A DNA stretch of 64,000 bases from Planctomyces sp. SH-PL62 (GTDB lineage: Bacteria > Planctomycetota > Planctomycetia > Isosphaerales > Isosphaeraceae), in assembly GCF_001610895.1 (NCBI RefSeq), contig NZ_CP011273.1:3658001-3722000 (forward strand), read 5' to 3'. Below are positions 26,385 through 35,579 of the stretch, piece after piece. Each line of letters starts with the position of its first letter. The first letter of the stretch is position 1. Made by a program: the position numbers and the translations under genes. The notes beneath the pieces are model-generated. The model was given only the letters and a program-made list of their open reading frames with translations, ran no database searches and had not been told where the DNA came from.

Positions 26385-26654
26385 CGCCGTCGCCCTCGTC
26401 ACGAGGAAGGAATGCCTGACACATGGAGCGGGCGAACCCACTTCCCAATCCCAAAGGCGTTCAAAATCCGAAGTTTAACAATTGCTGGCGAATTCGCCAA
26501 GGGGGAGAACCGACCCGGCCGATCTTCGATAGCGAGATTGTTGAATAAGTCTTGAAGGGCGGGTATGGTTCCTGGGGATGAATCGGCCGGGATCCCTGGC
26601 TGGGCGTCGTCCTTCGAGCCAGATCAATTCAGGTCAGGTCAGGCGAGGTGATCC
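26385..26654. promoter_or_regulatory. Divergent regulatory region between two DUF1501 genes
   Basis: A 270-bp gap feeding both DUF1501 genes. It includes an AT-richer part around 26450-26560 with TTGAAT and TTGTTGAATAAG-type elements, but no certain -35/-10 pair. Just ahead of the plus-strand ATG lie four tandem pentamers, AGGTC AGGTC AGGCG AGGTG (26631-26650). The last two of these supply the ribosome-binding site. Confidence 0.5.
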
Positions 26655-28160
26655 ATGATCCGAGTCCTCGGCGGTCCCAAGCGGTTGTGCGACGGCCTGA
26701 CTCGGCGCGATCTTCTCCAGGTGGGCTCGCTGGGCCTGCTCGGGACTGGTCTCGGAGCCGGCCGTGGTGGGCTGGCCGCGGGCCTTGCGGCATCGTCCAC
26801 GTCGGCCCTGCCGGGGTTCGGCCAGGCGAAGTCGTGCATCCTCCTGTTCCTTTACGGGTCGCACAGCCAGATTGAGACGTTCGATCCCAAGCCCGACGCC
26901 CCCTCCCAGATCCGGGGCGAGTTCGGCTGCATCCCAACGACCGTCCCCGGCCTCGACGTCTGCGAGGGGCTGCCGAATCTGGCGCAGGTGATGGACAAGG
27001 TCACAGTCGTGCGATCGGTCTCGCACCTCTACCCGGTCCACGGCGTCGCCTACGCGACGACCGGCAATCCGGTGGTCCCGCTGGCGATGGAACTCAGCCC
27101 GCGCGACCCGGCGCACTGGCCCTACATCGGCTCGGTCGTCGACTACATCGACGGTGAGCGCGCCCGAGCGACCGGCGATCGTCCCGAGATCCCCCGCAAT
27201 TTGCAGCTTCCGTTCGCCTTCAGCAGCCAGCGGATCGGCGAGGTCGCCCGCGCCGGCCCGTACGGCGGCTTCCTCGGCCAGGCTTACGACCCGATCTGCA
27301 CCGAGTTCCTGGGCGCGGGGACTCGGAAGGCGCAGAAGACGCTCGCGAAGCTGGCCTGGGACGATTACGAGTTGTATCGCGGCGTCACCCCGGAGAGTCG
27401 CTTCCAGATCGGCGGCGTCGGCGGGGCGGGCGACGGCGTGACCCTGGACCAGCTCGACCGCCGCCGCTCCCTCCTCCAGCAGCTCGAAGACGCGCGCCGC
27501 GCGGCGACCCCCGGCTCGGCGGGGGCGGATCGCCACCGGGAGACGGCCTACCGCATGCTCCAGTCGCCCACCTTCCGCCAGGCGTTCGATATCGACGCCG
27601 AGACGTGGGACAATCGGGCCCTCTACGGCATGAACCTGTTCGGCCAGGCCACGCTCACGGCCCGTCGGCTGGTCGAGGCCGGCGGCCGGTTCGTCTCGGT
27701 CTTCTGGGACGAGTACGGCCTGGCCGGGACCGGCTGGGACACCCACTGGGACCACTTCCCGCGCATGAAGGACGAGCTGCTGCCGGGGCTGGACCGGACC
27801 CTCTCCGGCCTGATTCTGGACCTCGACCGTCGCGGGATGCTCGACGAGACCCTGGTGGTGCTGCTGAGCGAGCACGGCCGCACGCCGCAGATCGGCAGCG
27901 TGCAGGGCGGGGGCCGCGACCACTGGTCGCGCTGCTACTCGATCCTCATGGCCGGCGGCGGCGTCGCCCGGGGCCGGGTGGTCGGCAAGTCCGACAAGAT
28001 CGGCGGCGACGTGGTCGATCGCCGCGTCTCCCCGAAGGACGTGCTCGCCACGATGTACCACCTGCTGGGCATCGACCCCAACACGATGATTCAGGACCGC
28101 CTGGGCCGCCCCCTGCCGCTCGTCGCCGAGGCCGAGGTCATCCCCGAGGTCCTGGCCTGA
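26655..28160 (+). CDS. DUF1501 exported protein, third copy
   Basis: A 501-aa protein with a Tat-type signal at residues 15-50 (LTRRDLLQVGSLGLLGTGLG). The body holds CILLFLYGSHSQIETFDPKP, RSVSHLYPVHGVAYATTGNP, GWDTHWDHFPRMKDELLPGL, LLSEHGRTPQIG and GRDHWSRCYSILMAGGG. It has longer inserts than the other two copies, including a RRRSLLQQLEDARR helical segment. It is probably periplasmic or surface-located; the reaction is unknown. It is preceded by the divergent region with pentamer repeats. No DUF1549/DUF1553 partner is adjacent. Confidence 0.93.
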   Translation: MIRVLGGPKRLCDGLTRRDLLQVGSLGLLGTGLGAGRGGLAAGLAASSTSALPGFGQAKSCILLFLYGSHSQIETFDPKPDAPSQIRGEFGCIPTTVPGLDVCEGLPNLAQVMDKVTVVRSVSHLYPVHGVAYATTGNPVVPLAMELSPRDPAHWPYIGSVVDYIDGERARATGDRPEIPRNLQLPFAFSSQRIGEVARAGPYGGFLGQAYDPICTEFLGAGTRKAQKTLAKLAWDDYELYRGVTPESRFQIGGVGGAGDGVTLDQLDRRRSLLQQLEDARRAATPGSAGADRHRETAYRMLQSPTFRQAFDIDAETWDNRALYGMNLFGQATLTARRLVEAGGRFVSVFWDEYGLAGTGWDTHWDHFPRMKDELLPGLDRTLSGLILDLDRRGMLDETLVVLLSEHGRTPQIGSVQGGGRDHWSRCYSILMAGGGVARGRVVGKSDKIGGDVVDRRVSPKDVLATMYHLLGIDPNTMIQDRLGRPLPLVAEAEVIPEVLA

Positions 28161-28177
28161 GCCCGACGGCCTTCGCG

Positions 28178-29131
28178 TCAGGGCAGGATCGCGGCGACGT
28201 CCAGGCAGCCCCAGAGCGTCCCATCGACGATCAGGTCGATCGCCCCGCTTCTGGGGACGAGGCAGGTGGAGGAATAGGAGCCGCCGCGCGGGCGCTCGTA
28301 GACCTCGACGCAGGCCGCCCCCGTATCGACGATCCAGTAGATCGGGACGCCGGCGCTGGCGTAGAGGCTCCGCTTCTCGCCGCGGAGACGACCGAGGTGG
28401 TAAAAATCCGCGATCTCGATCAGGAGCACCACGTCGGCCGGGCCGTGATGCCTGACGTCGTAGTCTCTCGTGCCGCCCCGCGCCACCGAGATCGCGGGCT
28501 CGGGCTCACTGTAGGGAGGGAGCCGGACCGGGCCTTCTCAGCGGAGATGGAAGCCTTCCGGCACGATCCGCTCGATCTCGGCGTGGGCTCGCTCCGCGCA
28601 GGTCGAGCGACGGGGCTCCTTCGGCGGCTTCCAGACGAGCACCCCGTTCAGAAGCTCGAACGGGGCGCCGCTCGCGATCGTCCCGCTCGCGACCAGTTCG
28701 TCGTAGATCTCGACCGGGAGCGGATCGACGAGCCCTGCGGAGGCGGAGTCGAGGGCGTCCAGCGCCGCGATGTGGCTCTCGACGCTTTCCCGATCGTCCC
28801 AGGGGTATCGGGAATTGACCCCGTGCTCGCCGGCGGCCATCCGCTCCTCGATCCGCCGGAGGACTTCCGGGTGGTAAACCAACTGGGCGCGACGCTCGAC
28901 GACCAGGCGGGCCGGGACGATCGAGCCGATGAATCGGCCCGACTTGCGGTGGCGGCCGAAGGCGAAGAGACGGTCGTACTCGAAGGGAAGGCAGTACACC
29001 TTGGCCCCGGGCGCGAAGAGTCGGGTCCCTCGGCGCGTCTCCGCGCCGAGCGGGCCGTATCGCCGCTCCTCGACGATGTTCCCCGCCAGGCACCAGCGCG
29101 GCGGGCGGGCCTCGGGCTGATCGGACGTCAT
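28178..29131 (-). pseudogene. Broken Uma2-family (DUF820) nuclease-like gene fused to a planctomycete protein of unknown function
   Basis: Reading from ATG 29131, the first part (residues 12-115, RWCLAGNIVEERRYGPLGAE to the SHIAALDAL region) looks like a separate small protein family. It is followed in frame by an Uma2-like start (EIYDELVASGTIASGAPFEL, LLNGVLVWK). At 28538-28540 the frame meets TGA after EGFHLR. Without changing frame it continues as EGPVRLPPYSEPEPAISVAR, HHGPADVVLLIEIADF and SAGVPIYWIVDTGAACVEVY, the rest of Uma2. The expected catalytic SEPEPD Asp is Ala here. So the gene has a nonsense codon and a lost active-site residue. The part 28178-28486 could be made separately from a GTG, but is unlikely to be active. 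Confidence 0.72.
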
Positions 29132-29218
29132 GGCGTCTCCGGGCGGCGGCCGGAACTTCCCGAAGCCGCCGCGTCCCCCAAAATTAGCGGGCCGACGCCG
29201 GCCACTCAACGCCGAGCC

Positions 29219-30475
29219 TCAGTTCCCCACGGGGATCGTCAGCAGCGGGCCGCCGGTGCGGACCTCGGACTCTTCGAGCGAGACGAGGATCTCCACGATG
29301 GCCAGGATCGAGCGGGTGGCGACGTCGTCCTCGGGGATGGAGAACCAGTAGCCCCGGTAGTGCACGGCGATCTCGGCACCCTTGGGGCGGTGCCTGGACG
29401 AGCGGACGAAGAAGTTGCCGGCGGTGATCTGGGTCCAGTCGTAAGGCCGTCCGTCGGGCCCCGGGGTGTTGGGCGCGACGTTGCCAACGACGTGTTCCTC
29501 CGGGACGCAGACCCCCTTGGACAGGAAGATCATGATCTGGAGGATCGACCTCATGTGGAGGTAGATCGTCTCCTCTCCTTCGTCCAGCGCCTTCGGCGCG
29601 TCGAGCGCGTTCTCCGTCAGGTCGGACTTGATCCGGTAGCCGGACAGACCCGGCCGGAGGCCGAAGATCCGCTCGACTTCGAGCATCTCCGGCGCGTTCA
29701 CGAATTCCGGGCGGATCTTCATGACCAGCCCCTTGTCGCGTTTGACCAGGGTGTACTGGCCCTCGCCCTTGTGGCGGAAGACGTAGCCCTTTTCGGCGGC
29801 GTTGAGCAGGTCGTCCCCCCCCAGGCTGGCGGGGGCGATCGGGTCGGAGGCGTACGTCTCGTCCTCCTGGCTGCCGACCCGCAGCTCGATGGCCCGGCGC
29901 TGCTCGAGGTCGGCCAGGAGCCGGACTCCGCGGAGGAACTCGACGTTGTCGTCGGGGACCCTGGGGACCATCAGCGCGCCGTGCGGGGCGTTGGGGACGT
30001 CGTTGATGTCGTCGACCGTCGTGAGCATGAGCTGCTCGAAGTTGGCCCCGGCGTTGACCACGCTGAACAGCTCGGCCGAGATCGGCGTCAGGAGGCTTCT
30101 CGACACCTCCTTGCCCTCGCGGGGTCGGTAGCTGAGCGTCGGGCTGTCGCGGGCGATCAACTCGCCCGTCCCGATGTTGGCGAAGCCCGGGAACTGGTTC
30201 CCCCGGCCCCCGAGGAAGTTTGCCGTTCCGGCGACCTCGAACTGGCTGGTGATGCTCGGCAGATCGACCAGGACCGGCGAGTCGGCATACCGCAGCCGCA
30301 CGATGTTCATCAGGAGCTGCTCGTCATTGGTGATCCGGACCGCCTCGTTGTACTTCATCCGGGTCGACCGCAGCGCGTTCGGTCCCAGGCATCCCGGCCC
30401 GGCCGTCAGCAGGACGACCAGGATCAGGAGACGAGATCGACGTCCGGGTGGGCGATGGCGAAGCCGGACGGTCAT
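29219..30475 (-). CDS. Exported or lipoprotein-like protein of unknown function
   Basis: A 418-aa protein. A basic n-region (MTVRLRHRPPGRRSR) and hydrophobic stretch (LLILVVLLTAGPGCLG) form a signal, with Cys in a weak lipobox. The mature part begins ALRSTRMKYNEAVRITNDEQ and LLMNIVRLRYADSPVLVDLP, a pattern I associate with conserved planctomycete and proteobacterial exported proteins without known function. No catalytic motif is seen. Start at ATG 30475 is preceded by GGGGG; an in-frame start 39 bp earlier exists. It stands alone, divergent from the two-component system. Confidence 0.75.
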   Translation of the reverse strand: MTVRLRHRPPGRRSRLLILVVLLTAGPGCLGPNALRSTRMKYNEAVRITNDEQLLMNIVRLRYADSPVLVDLPSITSQFEVAGTANFLGGRGNQFPGFANIGTGELIARDSPTLSYRPREGKEVSRSLLTPISAELFSVVNAGANFEQLMLTTVDDINDVPNAPHGALMVPRVPDDNVEFLRGVRLLADLEQRRAIELRVGSQEDETYASDPIAPASLGGDDLLNAAEKGYVFRHKGEGQYTLVKRDKGLVMKIRPEFVNAPEMLEVERIFGLRPGLSGYRIKSDLTENALDAPKALDEGEETIYLHMRSILQIMIFLSKGVCVPEEHVVGNVAPNTPGPDGRPYDWTQITAGNFFVRSSRHRPKGAEIAVHYRGYWFSIPEDDVATRSILAIVEILVSLEESEVRTGGPLLTIPVGN

Positions 30476-30873
30476 GGACTTCGAGACCCCCGGGACGCGA
30501 GACGAGACGGCCATGATCCGCGCGGCGAATCCCCTGCTTTCGTTATCGTCCGCGAGATGCGCAGACTCGACGAAATCCGCAGGATCGGCGGCCTGGCGGC
30601 CGCTCGCGATGGCCTGTTAAAGGATTTTTAATCTGCGGCGGCAGGTGACCGCAGGCCCTGTAAGGGTTAGTCTGAGAGTCTCGGCGACGCTCGCCCGAGC
30701 GTCCAAATCGGGGTAGGGTCGGGGACGACCTACCGGATGCGCCGGTGCACCGATCCGCCGAGTCCGTCCCGCGTGCGAGGCGGCTCTCCCGAGGGTCGAA
30801 CCTCGGGGCCGATGCCGCCGGGAGGCCGGAACGGGCGGAATGGACGTCCCCCGCAACCTTTGAGGAATCATCC
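30476..30873. other. Divergent intergenic region upstream of the two-component system
   Basis: A 398-bp gap. It contains an AT-rich island TTAAAGGATTTTTAAT (30617-30632) and a small inverted GCGG-type repeat just after it. It must carry promoters in both directions. No confident -35/-10 pair and no RNA gene or small frame can be supported. Confidence 0.4.
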
Positions 30874-31551
30874 ATGCCCCGCCTGCTCGTCGTCGAAGAC
30901 CAGCCGAAACTCCTCCAGAGTCTGGAACGCGGCCTGCGCGAGGAGGGGTACGAGGTTCTGACGGCCGCGGACGGCCGGGAGGCCTACGAGCAGGCGAAGG
31001 CGAACGTCGTCGACGCGGTGATCCTCGACCTGATGCTCCCGAAGCGCGACGGCATGGACGTCCTCCGCAGCCTCCGCGCCGAGGGCTTCTCCAAGCCGGT
31101 CCTGATCCTGACCGCCCGGGACGAGGTCGAGACCCGGGTGGAGGGCCTGGATTCGGGGGCCGACGACTATCTGGTGAAGCCGTTCGCGTTCGTGGAGCTG
31201 CTGGCGCGGGTCCGGGCGCTGATCCGCCGCGACGTCCTGTCTCGCGATCTCTGCTTCCAGGCCGACGACCTGGAGATGAACCTCGTCGGCCGCTCGGTCG
31301 TCCGCGGCGGCGTCGAGATCGACCTCACCCGCCGCGAGTTCGAGCTGCTGGAGTTCCTGCTCCGCAACAAGAACACCCCCGTCACCCGCGAGATGATCGC
31401 CCGCGAGGTCTGGAAGGAGGGGACCGGCACCCTGACGAACACCATCGACGTCTACATCACCCTGCTGCGCAAGAAGATCGAGAAGACGGATCGGCCCACG
31501 CTCATCCACACCGTGCGCGGGGTCGGCTACGTCCTGAAGGACGTGGGATGA
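30874..31551 (+). CDS. OmpR/PhoB-family response regulator (CusR-like)
   Basis: A 225-aa protein. The receiver domain spans residues 1-115: acidic pair ED8-9, phospho-acceptor Asp52 in ILDLMLP, Thr80 in LILTAR and Lys102 in LVKPF. The C-terminal winged helix spans about 125-225, with TRREFELLEFLLRNKNTPVT, then NTIDVYITLLRKKIE and HTVRGVGYVLK. It is a transcription factor activated by the adjacent kinase, whose start overlaps its stop by 4 nt. The family resembles CusR/CopR metal-response regulators, but a metal signal is inferred only. The ATG follows TGAGGAATC. Confidence 0.96.
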   Translation: MPRLLVVEDQPKLLQSLERGLREEGYEVLTAADGREAYEQAKANVVDAVILDLMLPKRDGMDVLRSLRAEGFSKPVLILTARDEVETRVEGLDSGADDYLVKPFAFVELLARVRALIRRDVLSRDLCFQADDLEMNLVGRSVVRGGVEIDLTRREFELLEFLLRNKNTPVTREMIAREVWKEGTGTLTNTIDVYITLLRKKIEKTDRPTLIHTVRGVGYVLKDVG

Positions 31552-32981
31552 CCCGGCTGAACATCCGGTGGCGGCTGACCCTCTGGTACGGGGCCGTGCT
31601 GGCGGCGGTCCTGGTCATCTTCGCGGTCGCCGTCGACCTGCTGATGATCGGCCTGCTCCAATCCCGGACCGACGGCAACCTCGACGCCCAGCTCACGGTG
31701 ATCGAGGGCCTGATCGGCCGGGCCCGGGACCCGGACGAGCTTCGCCACGACCTCAACCTGGACTTCGCCAGCCATCCCGTCTTCGAGATGCAGGTCACCG
31801 AGGACGGCGACCGCTCCTGGCTGCGCTCGGAGCGGATCGCCGAGACCGGGCTCCCCATGCCGGCGGTCCGTCCCAGCCCGAACGGCGAGGTGGTCTATGA
31901 GGACGTGGTCATCCCCGGCTTCGGCCACGGCCGGATGCTCAGCAAGGCGATCGTCACCCCGTACGCCTCGCTCTTGGTGCAGGTCGCCCTCGACGCCGAG
32001 GTGAACGCGAAACACCTGGGACAGCTCCGCGACGTCTTCCTGTCCACCGGGCCGGTCCTCCTGCTCGCCGCCCTGGGCTGCGGCTACCTGCTGGCGCGGA
32101 AGGCGCTCGCCCCGGTGGAACGGCTGGCGGCCGAGGCCGACCAGATCACGGCCACGAGGCTCGACCGCCGACTCCCCACCCCCAACCCCGACGACGAGCT
32201 CGGGCGGCTGGCCCGGACCCTCAACGGCATGATCGCTCGCCTCGAACGCTCGTTCGGCGAGATCCAGCGGTTCACCGCCGACGCCGCCCACGAACTCCGC
32301 ACCCCGCTCGCCGCGCTCCGCAACGAGGCCGAGGTCACCCTGCTGGCGCCTCGCGATCCGGCCGAATACCGCCGGACCCTGGAGAGCATGCTCGAGGAGA
32401 TCGAGCACCTCACCCGGCTGACCGAGAATCTCCTCTACCTCTGCCGCGAGGACGCCCTGGTCAAGCCCTCGTTCGAGGACCTGCGGCTCGACCTCCTGGT
32501 CCGCGACGTGACCGACCACATGCGGGCCGTGGCCGCCGCCGCCGACCAGTCGTTGACCCTGATCGAGCCCCTCTCCGGCTGCATCGTCCACGGCGATCGC
32601 GACCAGCTCCGCCGGCTGCTCTTCAACCTGATCGACAACTCGGTCAAATACAGCCTGGCCGACGGTCGAATCCGCGTCGGCCTGGAGTTCCGCCAGGAGC
32701 AGGCGACCCTGTTCGTCGAGGACACGGGCATCGGGATCGAGGCCGAGCATCGGCCCCACCTCTTCAAGCGGTTCTACCGAGTCGACTCGGCGCGGCCCCG
32801 CACGTCGAGCGCCACGGGCCTGGGCCTGTCGATCTGCCTGGCCGTCGCCAAGGCGCACCACGGCGAGATCGACGTCCAGAGCGAGCCGGGGGTCGGCACC
32901 CGGATGACCTTCAGCCTCCCCGCGCGGGCCGTCGAGCCCGGCGGCCGAGACTCGGCCGCCGAGGTCGCCGCCCTCGAATGA
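31548..32981 (+). CDS. Sensor histidine kinase (CusS/heavy-metal-sensor type)
   Basis: A 477-aa protein. Two membrane helices (about 12-37 and 164-184) flank a periplasmic sensor of about 125 aa. HAMP runs about 184-236. The phospho-acceptor His248 is in FTADAAHELRTPLAALR. The ATPase domain has the N-box NLIDNSVKY (360-368), G1 DTGIGI (392-397) and G2 GLGLSI (424-429). It phosphorylates the upstream response regulator; ATG overlaps its stop (ATGA). The periplasmic part has a few His and Met residues, but no clear metal site. The efflux genes it might control are not adjacent; the TolC gene is 26 kb away. Confidence 0.95.
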   Translation: MTRLNIRWRLTLWYGAVLAAVLVIFAVAVDLLMIGLLQSRTDGNLDAQLTVIEGLIGRARDPDELRHDLNLDFASHPVFEMQVTEDGDRSWLRSERIAETGLPMPAVRPSPNGEVVYEDVVIPGFGHGRMLSKAIVTPYASLLVQVALDAEVNAKHLGQLRDVFLSTGPVLLLAALGCGYLLARKALAPVERLAAEADQITATRLDRRLPTPNPDDELGRLARTLNGMIARLERSFGEIQRFTADAAHELRTPLAALRNEAEVTLLAPRDPAEYRRTLESMLEEIEHLTRLTENLLYLCREDALVKPSFEDLRLDLLVRDVTDHMRAVAAAADQSLTLIEPLSGCIVHGDRDQLRRLLFNLIDNSVKYSLADGRIRVGLEFRQEQATLFVEDTGIGIEAEHRPHLFKRFYRVDSARPRTSSATGLGLSICLAVAKAHHGEIDVQSEPGVGTRMTFSLPARAVEPGGRDSAAEVAALE

Positions 32982-32989
32982 GCCCATGA

Positions 32990-33009
32990 GGCCGGCGCCG
33001 GCGCCGGCC
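32990..33009. terminator. Perfect 20-bp GC palindrome between convergent genes
   Basis: A self-complementary 20-bp run made of alternating GGCC and GGCGCC steps. It lies 8 bp after the kinase stop codon and 11 bp before the stop codon of the facing glycosyltransferase gene. It may act as a two-way terminator or pause site, though neither side has a T-run. Confidence 0.45.
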
Positions 33010-33020
33010 CCGAGGGCTCG

Positions 33021-34550
33021 TCAACGCCTGAGCGAGTACATCCCCAGGTGCTCCAGCATGTCCTGGAACCAGGGGTTGCTCCAGGGGCCCCGCATCGCGT
33101 AGCCGACCGACATGACCGACACGAACAGGGCCAGCGTCGCCAGCCGGCGGAGCCAGGGACGACCCGCGATCGCGTCGAGGGCGGGGGGGAGCATCAGGAG
33201 CCAGAACGGGATCAGCCAGAACAGCCACCGCAGCCCCTGCGCGGAGCCGCCGTAGTTCCGGGCCTTGGGATTCCAGGTGTAGAAGCCCAGCAGGATGACG
33301 GTCAGCCCCAGCGTCATCCAGGCGACGGCGGTCGTCGGCCGCCGCCTCCACAAGAGTCCGACGAGCCCGAAGACCGCCACCAGGAAGACCGGCGTGCTCG
33401 ACCAGAATCCGTGGTGGCCCAACGTCATGTGGAACAGGTACGTCGCGTACGACTCGCCGACGATCCCGCGCCTCGCGGCCTCCTCGGGGTCGGTCCAGGG
33501 GAGGTTCAGGGCGTCCAGCTCCAGCGGGGTCTTCCAGAGGCTCCCCTCGAACTTGTAGGCGTCGGTGCCGAACTCCTCGTACGCCAGCTTGAACTCCCCG
33601 AACGCGGCGTACTGGCACGCGCCCAGCGCCAGCAGCGGCAGGACGGCGAACGGGGCGAACCAGGCGAGGGACCGTTTCGGGAAGCGGGCCACGAGCGCCA
33701 GGCCGACCAGGCCGAGGAACGCCAGCGCCGGCAGCTCGTTGGTCGCCGTGAAGCCGGCGAGCAGCCCGACCAGCGCGAACCGCCAGCCCTCGACGGCTCC
33801 CTCGTCCCAGATCCGCAAGAACTGGTACAGGGCGAAGAACGCCGCGAAGGCGGCGATCGTGTGGTTGTTGAGCGTCTGCGAGTAGGGGAGCAGGTAGGTG
33901 CCGAACGCCGCCGCGAACAGGCTGTACGACCACGCCCAGTCGGTCCGGGCGCGACGGTCCAGGATGCGGCCGAAGAGGACGAGGAACCCCCAGAACGGGA
34001 CGATGTTCAGGAGGATCAGCACGGGCTTGAAATAGTAGCTGGAGACCGGCCACTTCACCGGCTGATCCGGCGTGGTCAGCACCCCTTTCACGCCGCCGGG
34101 CCGATCCGGGTCGGGGACCTGGCTCCAGCGCGGCTCGCGGGGCTGGAGCGTCACCCGGTCGAGCGGCACGCCGACGATCTGCCGGGCCGGATAGAGCAGC
34201 CCGGCGATCAGCGTCGGCAACAGCGCAGGCTTGCTGGAATAGTAGTGCTTGACCGGCTGGCCGTCCTCGCCGACCTGCGGCGGCGTGGCCGGGATCTCGA
34301 CCTTGTCCTGGGTCTCGGCGTGCCAGGGGCACTCGTCGATGACGTACGTCCCCCGTTCCAGGAGGCTCCAGACGGTGCACCAGCGGGAGATGTCGTTGGC
34401 GCCCATCATGGTCGGCGCGCGGAGGAGCACGCCCAGGGCCAGGGCCGTCGCCGTCGCGATCAGCAACGTCCCGAGGACGCGGCGGGCCTCGCTTCGGGGT
34501 TCCGTGACCGGGGCGTCGAGACGAGGCTCGGGGGCGTCTACGGTGCTCAT
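33021..34550 (-). CDS. GT-C type membrane glycosyltransferase (ArnT/PMT-like)
   Basis: A 509-aa polytopic membrane protein with about 11 hydrophobic segments. An N-terminal helix (VLGTLLIATATALALGVLL) is followed by a first outer loop with APTMMGANDISRWCTVWSL, where the Asp is in the position of the GT-C catalytic acid. Helices such as ILLNIVPFWGFLVLFGRIL, LVGLLAGFTATNELPALAFL and LIPFWLLMLPPALDAIA follow. Such enzymes move a sugar from a polyprenyl-phosphate carrier to an acceptor outside the membrane. It is the last gene of the three-gene run flippase-GT2-GT-C, 6 bp after the GT2 gene, which probably makes its lipid-linked donor. Donor and acceptor are unknown. Confidence 0.75.
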   Translation of the reverse strand: MSTVDAPEPRLDAPVTEPRSEARRVLGTLLIATATALALGVLLRAPTMMGANDISRWCTVWSLLERGTYVIDECPWHAETQDKVEIPATPPQVGEDGQPVKHYYSSKPALLPTLIAGLLYPARQIVGVPLDRVTLQPREPRWSQVPDPDRPGGVKGVLTTPDQPVKWPVSSYYFKPVLILLNIVPFWGFLVLFGRILDRRARTDWAWSYSLFAAAFGTYLLPYSQTLNNHTIAAFAAFFALYQFLRIWDEGAVEGWRFALVGLLAGFTATNELPALAFLGLVGLALVARFPKRSLAWFAPFAVLPLLALGACQYAAFGEFKLAYEEFGTDAYKFEGSLWKTPLELDALNLPWTDPEEAARRGIVGESYATYLFHMTLGHHGFWSSTPVFLVAVFGLVGLLWRRRPTTAVAWMTLGLTVILLGFYTWNPKARNYGGSAQGLRWLFWLIPFWLLMLPPALDAIAGRPWLRRLATLALFVSVMSVGYAMRGPWSNPWFQDMLEHLGMYSLRR

Positions 34551-34556
34551 GGTTCG

Positions 34557-35579
34557 TCACGCTTCCGGTTGCGAGGGGGGCGGGGGCGGGGCGGGCTCGA
34601 CGGCCGCCACGTCGCGGTCCGCTCGGCTCGGTGGGCCGCCGGGACGGAGAGTCTCGGCGATGCTGTAGGTGTCGTCCGCGCGGATCCCGTAGGAGGTCAC
34701 CAGCTCGGCCAGGAATCCCAGGCTGAAGAGCTGCGCCCCCACGAGGAGCATGGCCATCGAGTAGAAGAGCAGGGGGCGGGTGCCGATCGGGTGCGGGTCC
34801 GACTGCCAGAAGTTGGCGAACCAGACGAAGATCAGGTAGAGCATCCCCGCCACGCCCAGGCTGGAGAGCATTAGCCCCGAGGCCCCGATGACGTGCAGCG
34901 GGCGCTGGCGGAACCGCGTCAGGAAGACGACCGTGAACAGGTCCAGCAGCCCCTTGAGGAACCGGGCGAACCCGTACTTCGACTTCCCGAACTCGCGACG
35001 GCGATGGTTGACCTCGATCTCGCCGACCCGGAAGCCCTTGGCGAACGCCAGGGCGGGCACGAACCGGTGCAGCTCGCCGTAGATGCCGACCTCCCGGAGC
35101 ACCTCGGCCCGGTAGGCCTTGAAGCCGCAGTTGTGGTCGTGCAGCCGGCAGCCGGTCAGGTTGCTGACCAGGGCGTTGAAGATCCGGCTGGGGTAGACCT
35201 TGTGCCAGGGGTCGTGCCGGGTCCGCTTCCAGCCGCTGACCACGTCGAGCCCGGCGTCCAGCCGTTCCAGGAACCGGGGGATCTCCGCCGGGTCGTCCTG
35301 GAGGTCGGCGTCGAGCGTGAAGACCCGCTCGCCGCGCGCCGCCTGGAAGCCGGCCGTCAGGGCCGACGCCTTGCCGAAATTGCGGCGGAAGCGGATCCCC
35401 CGGACGCGGGGATCACGAGCTGAGAGTTCGACGACGGCCCGCCACGATCCGTCCCGACTGCCGTCGTCCACGAAGACGAACTCGACCTCGCCCAGCGGCG
35501 CGAAGGCGGCGTCCAGCTCGCGGTCCAGGGCGGGGAGGCTCTCTTCCTCATTGTAGACCGGGACCACGACGCTGATCAT
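34557..35579 (-). CDS. Polyprenyl-phosphate glycosyltransferase, GT2 (DPM1/ArnC/GtrB-like)
   Basis: A 340-aa protein. The GT-A catalytic domain spans about 1-225: VVVPVYNEEESLPALDRELD, FVDDGSRDGS, FRRNFGKASALTAGFQAA and the metal motif TLDADLQDDP, then CGFKAYRAEVL. Two C-terminal membrane helices (about 232-254 and 268-292) anchor it, as in GtrB/ArnC. It makes polyprenyl-phosphate sugar on the cytoplasmic face. The ATG overlaps the flippase stop by 4 nt, and the GT-C gene follows after 6 bp, so one transcript is expected. A Pro-rich tail ends the protein. Confidence 0.93.
   Translation of the reverse strand: MISVVVPVYNEEESLPALDRELDAAFAPLGEVEFVFVDDGSRDGSWRAVVELSARDPRVRGIRFRRNFGKASALTAGFQAARGERVFTLDADLQDDPAEIPRFLERLDAGLDVVSGWKRTRHDPWHKVYPSRIFNALVSNLTGCRLHDHNCGFKAYRAEVLREVGIYGELHRFVPALAFAKGFRVGEIEVNHRRREFGKSKYGFARFLKGLLDLFTVVFLTRFRQRPLHVIGASGLMLSSLGVAGMLYLIFVWFANFWQSDPHPIGTRPLLFYSMAMLLVGAQLFSLGFLAELVTSYGIRADDTYSIAETLRPGGPPSRADRDVAAVEPAPPPPPSQPEA

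Noticed and set aside
28538-28540. TGA as selenocysteine in the Uma2-like gene
   Set aside because: No selenocysteine-type hairpin is evident, the family has no Cys/Sec at this position, and the catalytic Asp is lost too.
27605-30631. Open plus-strand frame of about 1000 codons
   Set aside because: It overlaps the third DUF1501 gene in another frame and lies antisense to genes on the minus strand; composition is that of a GC-rich shadow.
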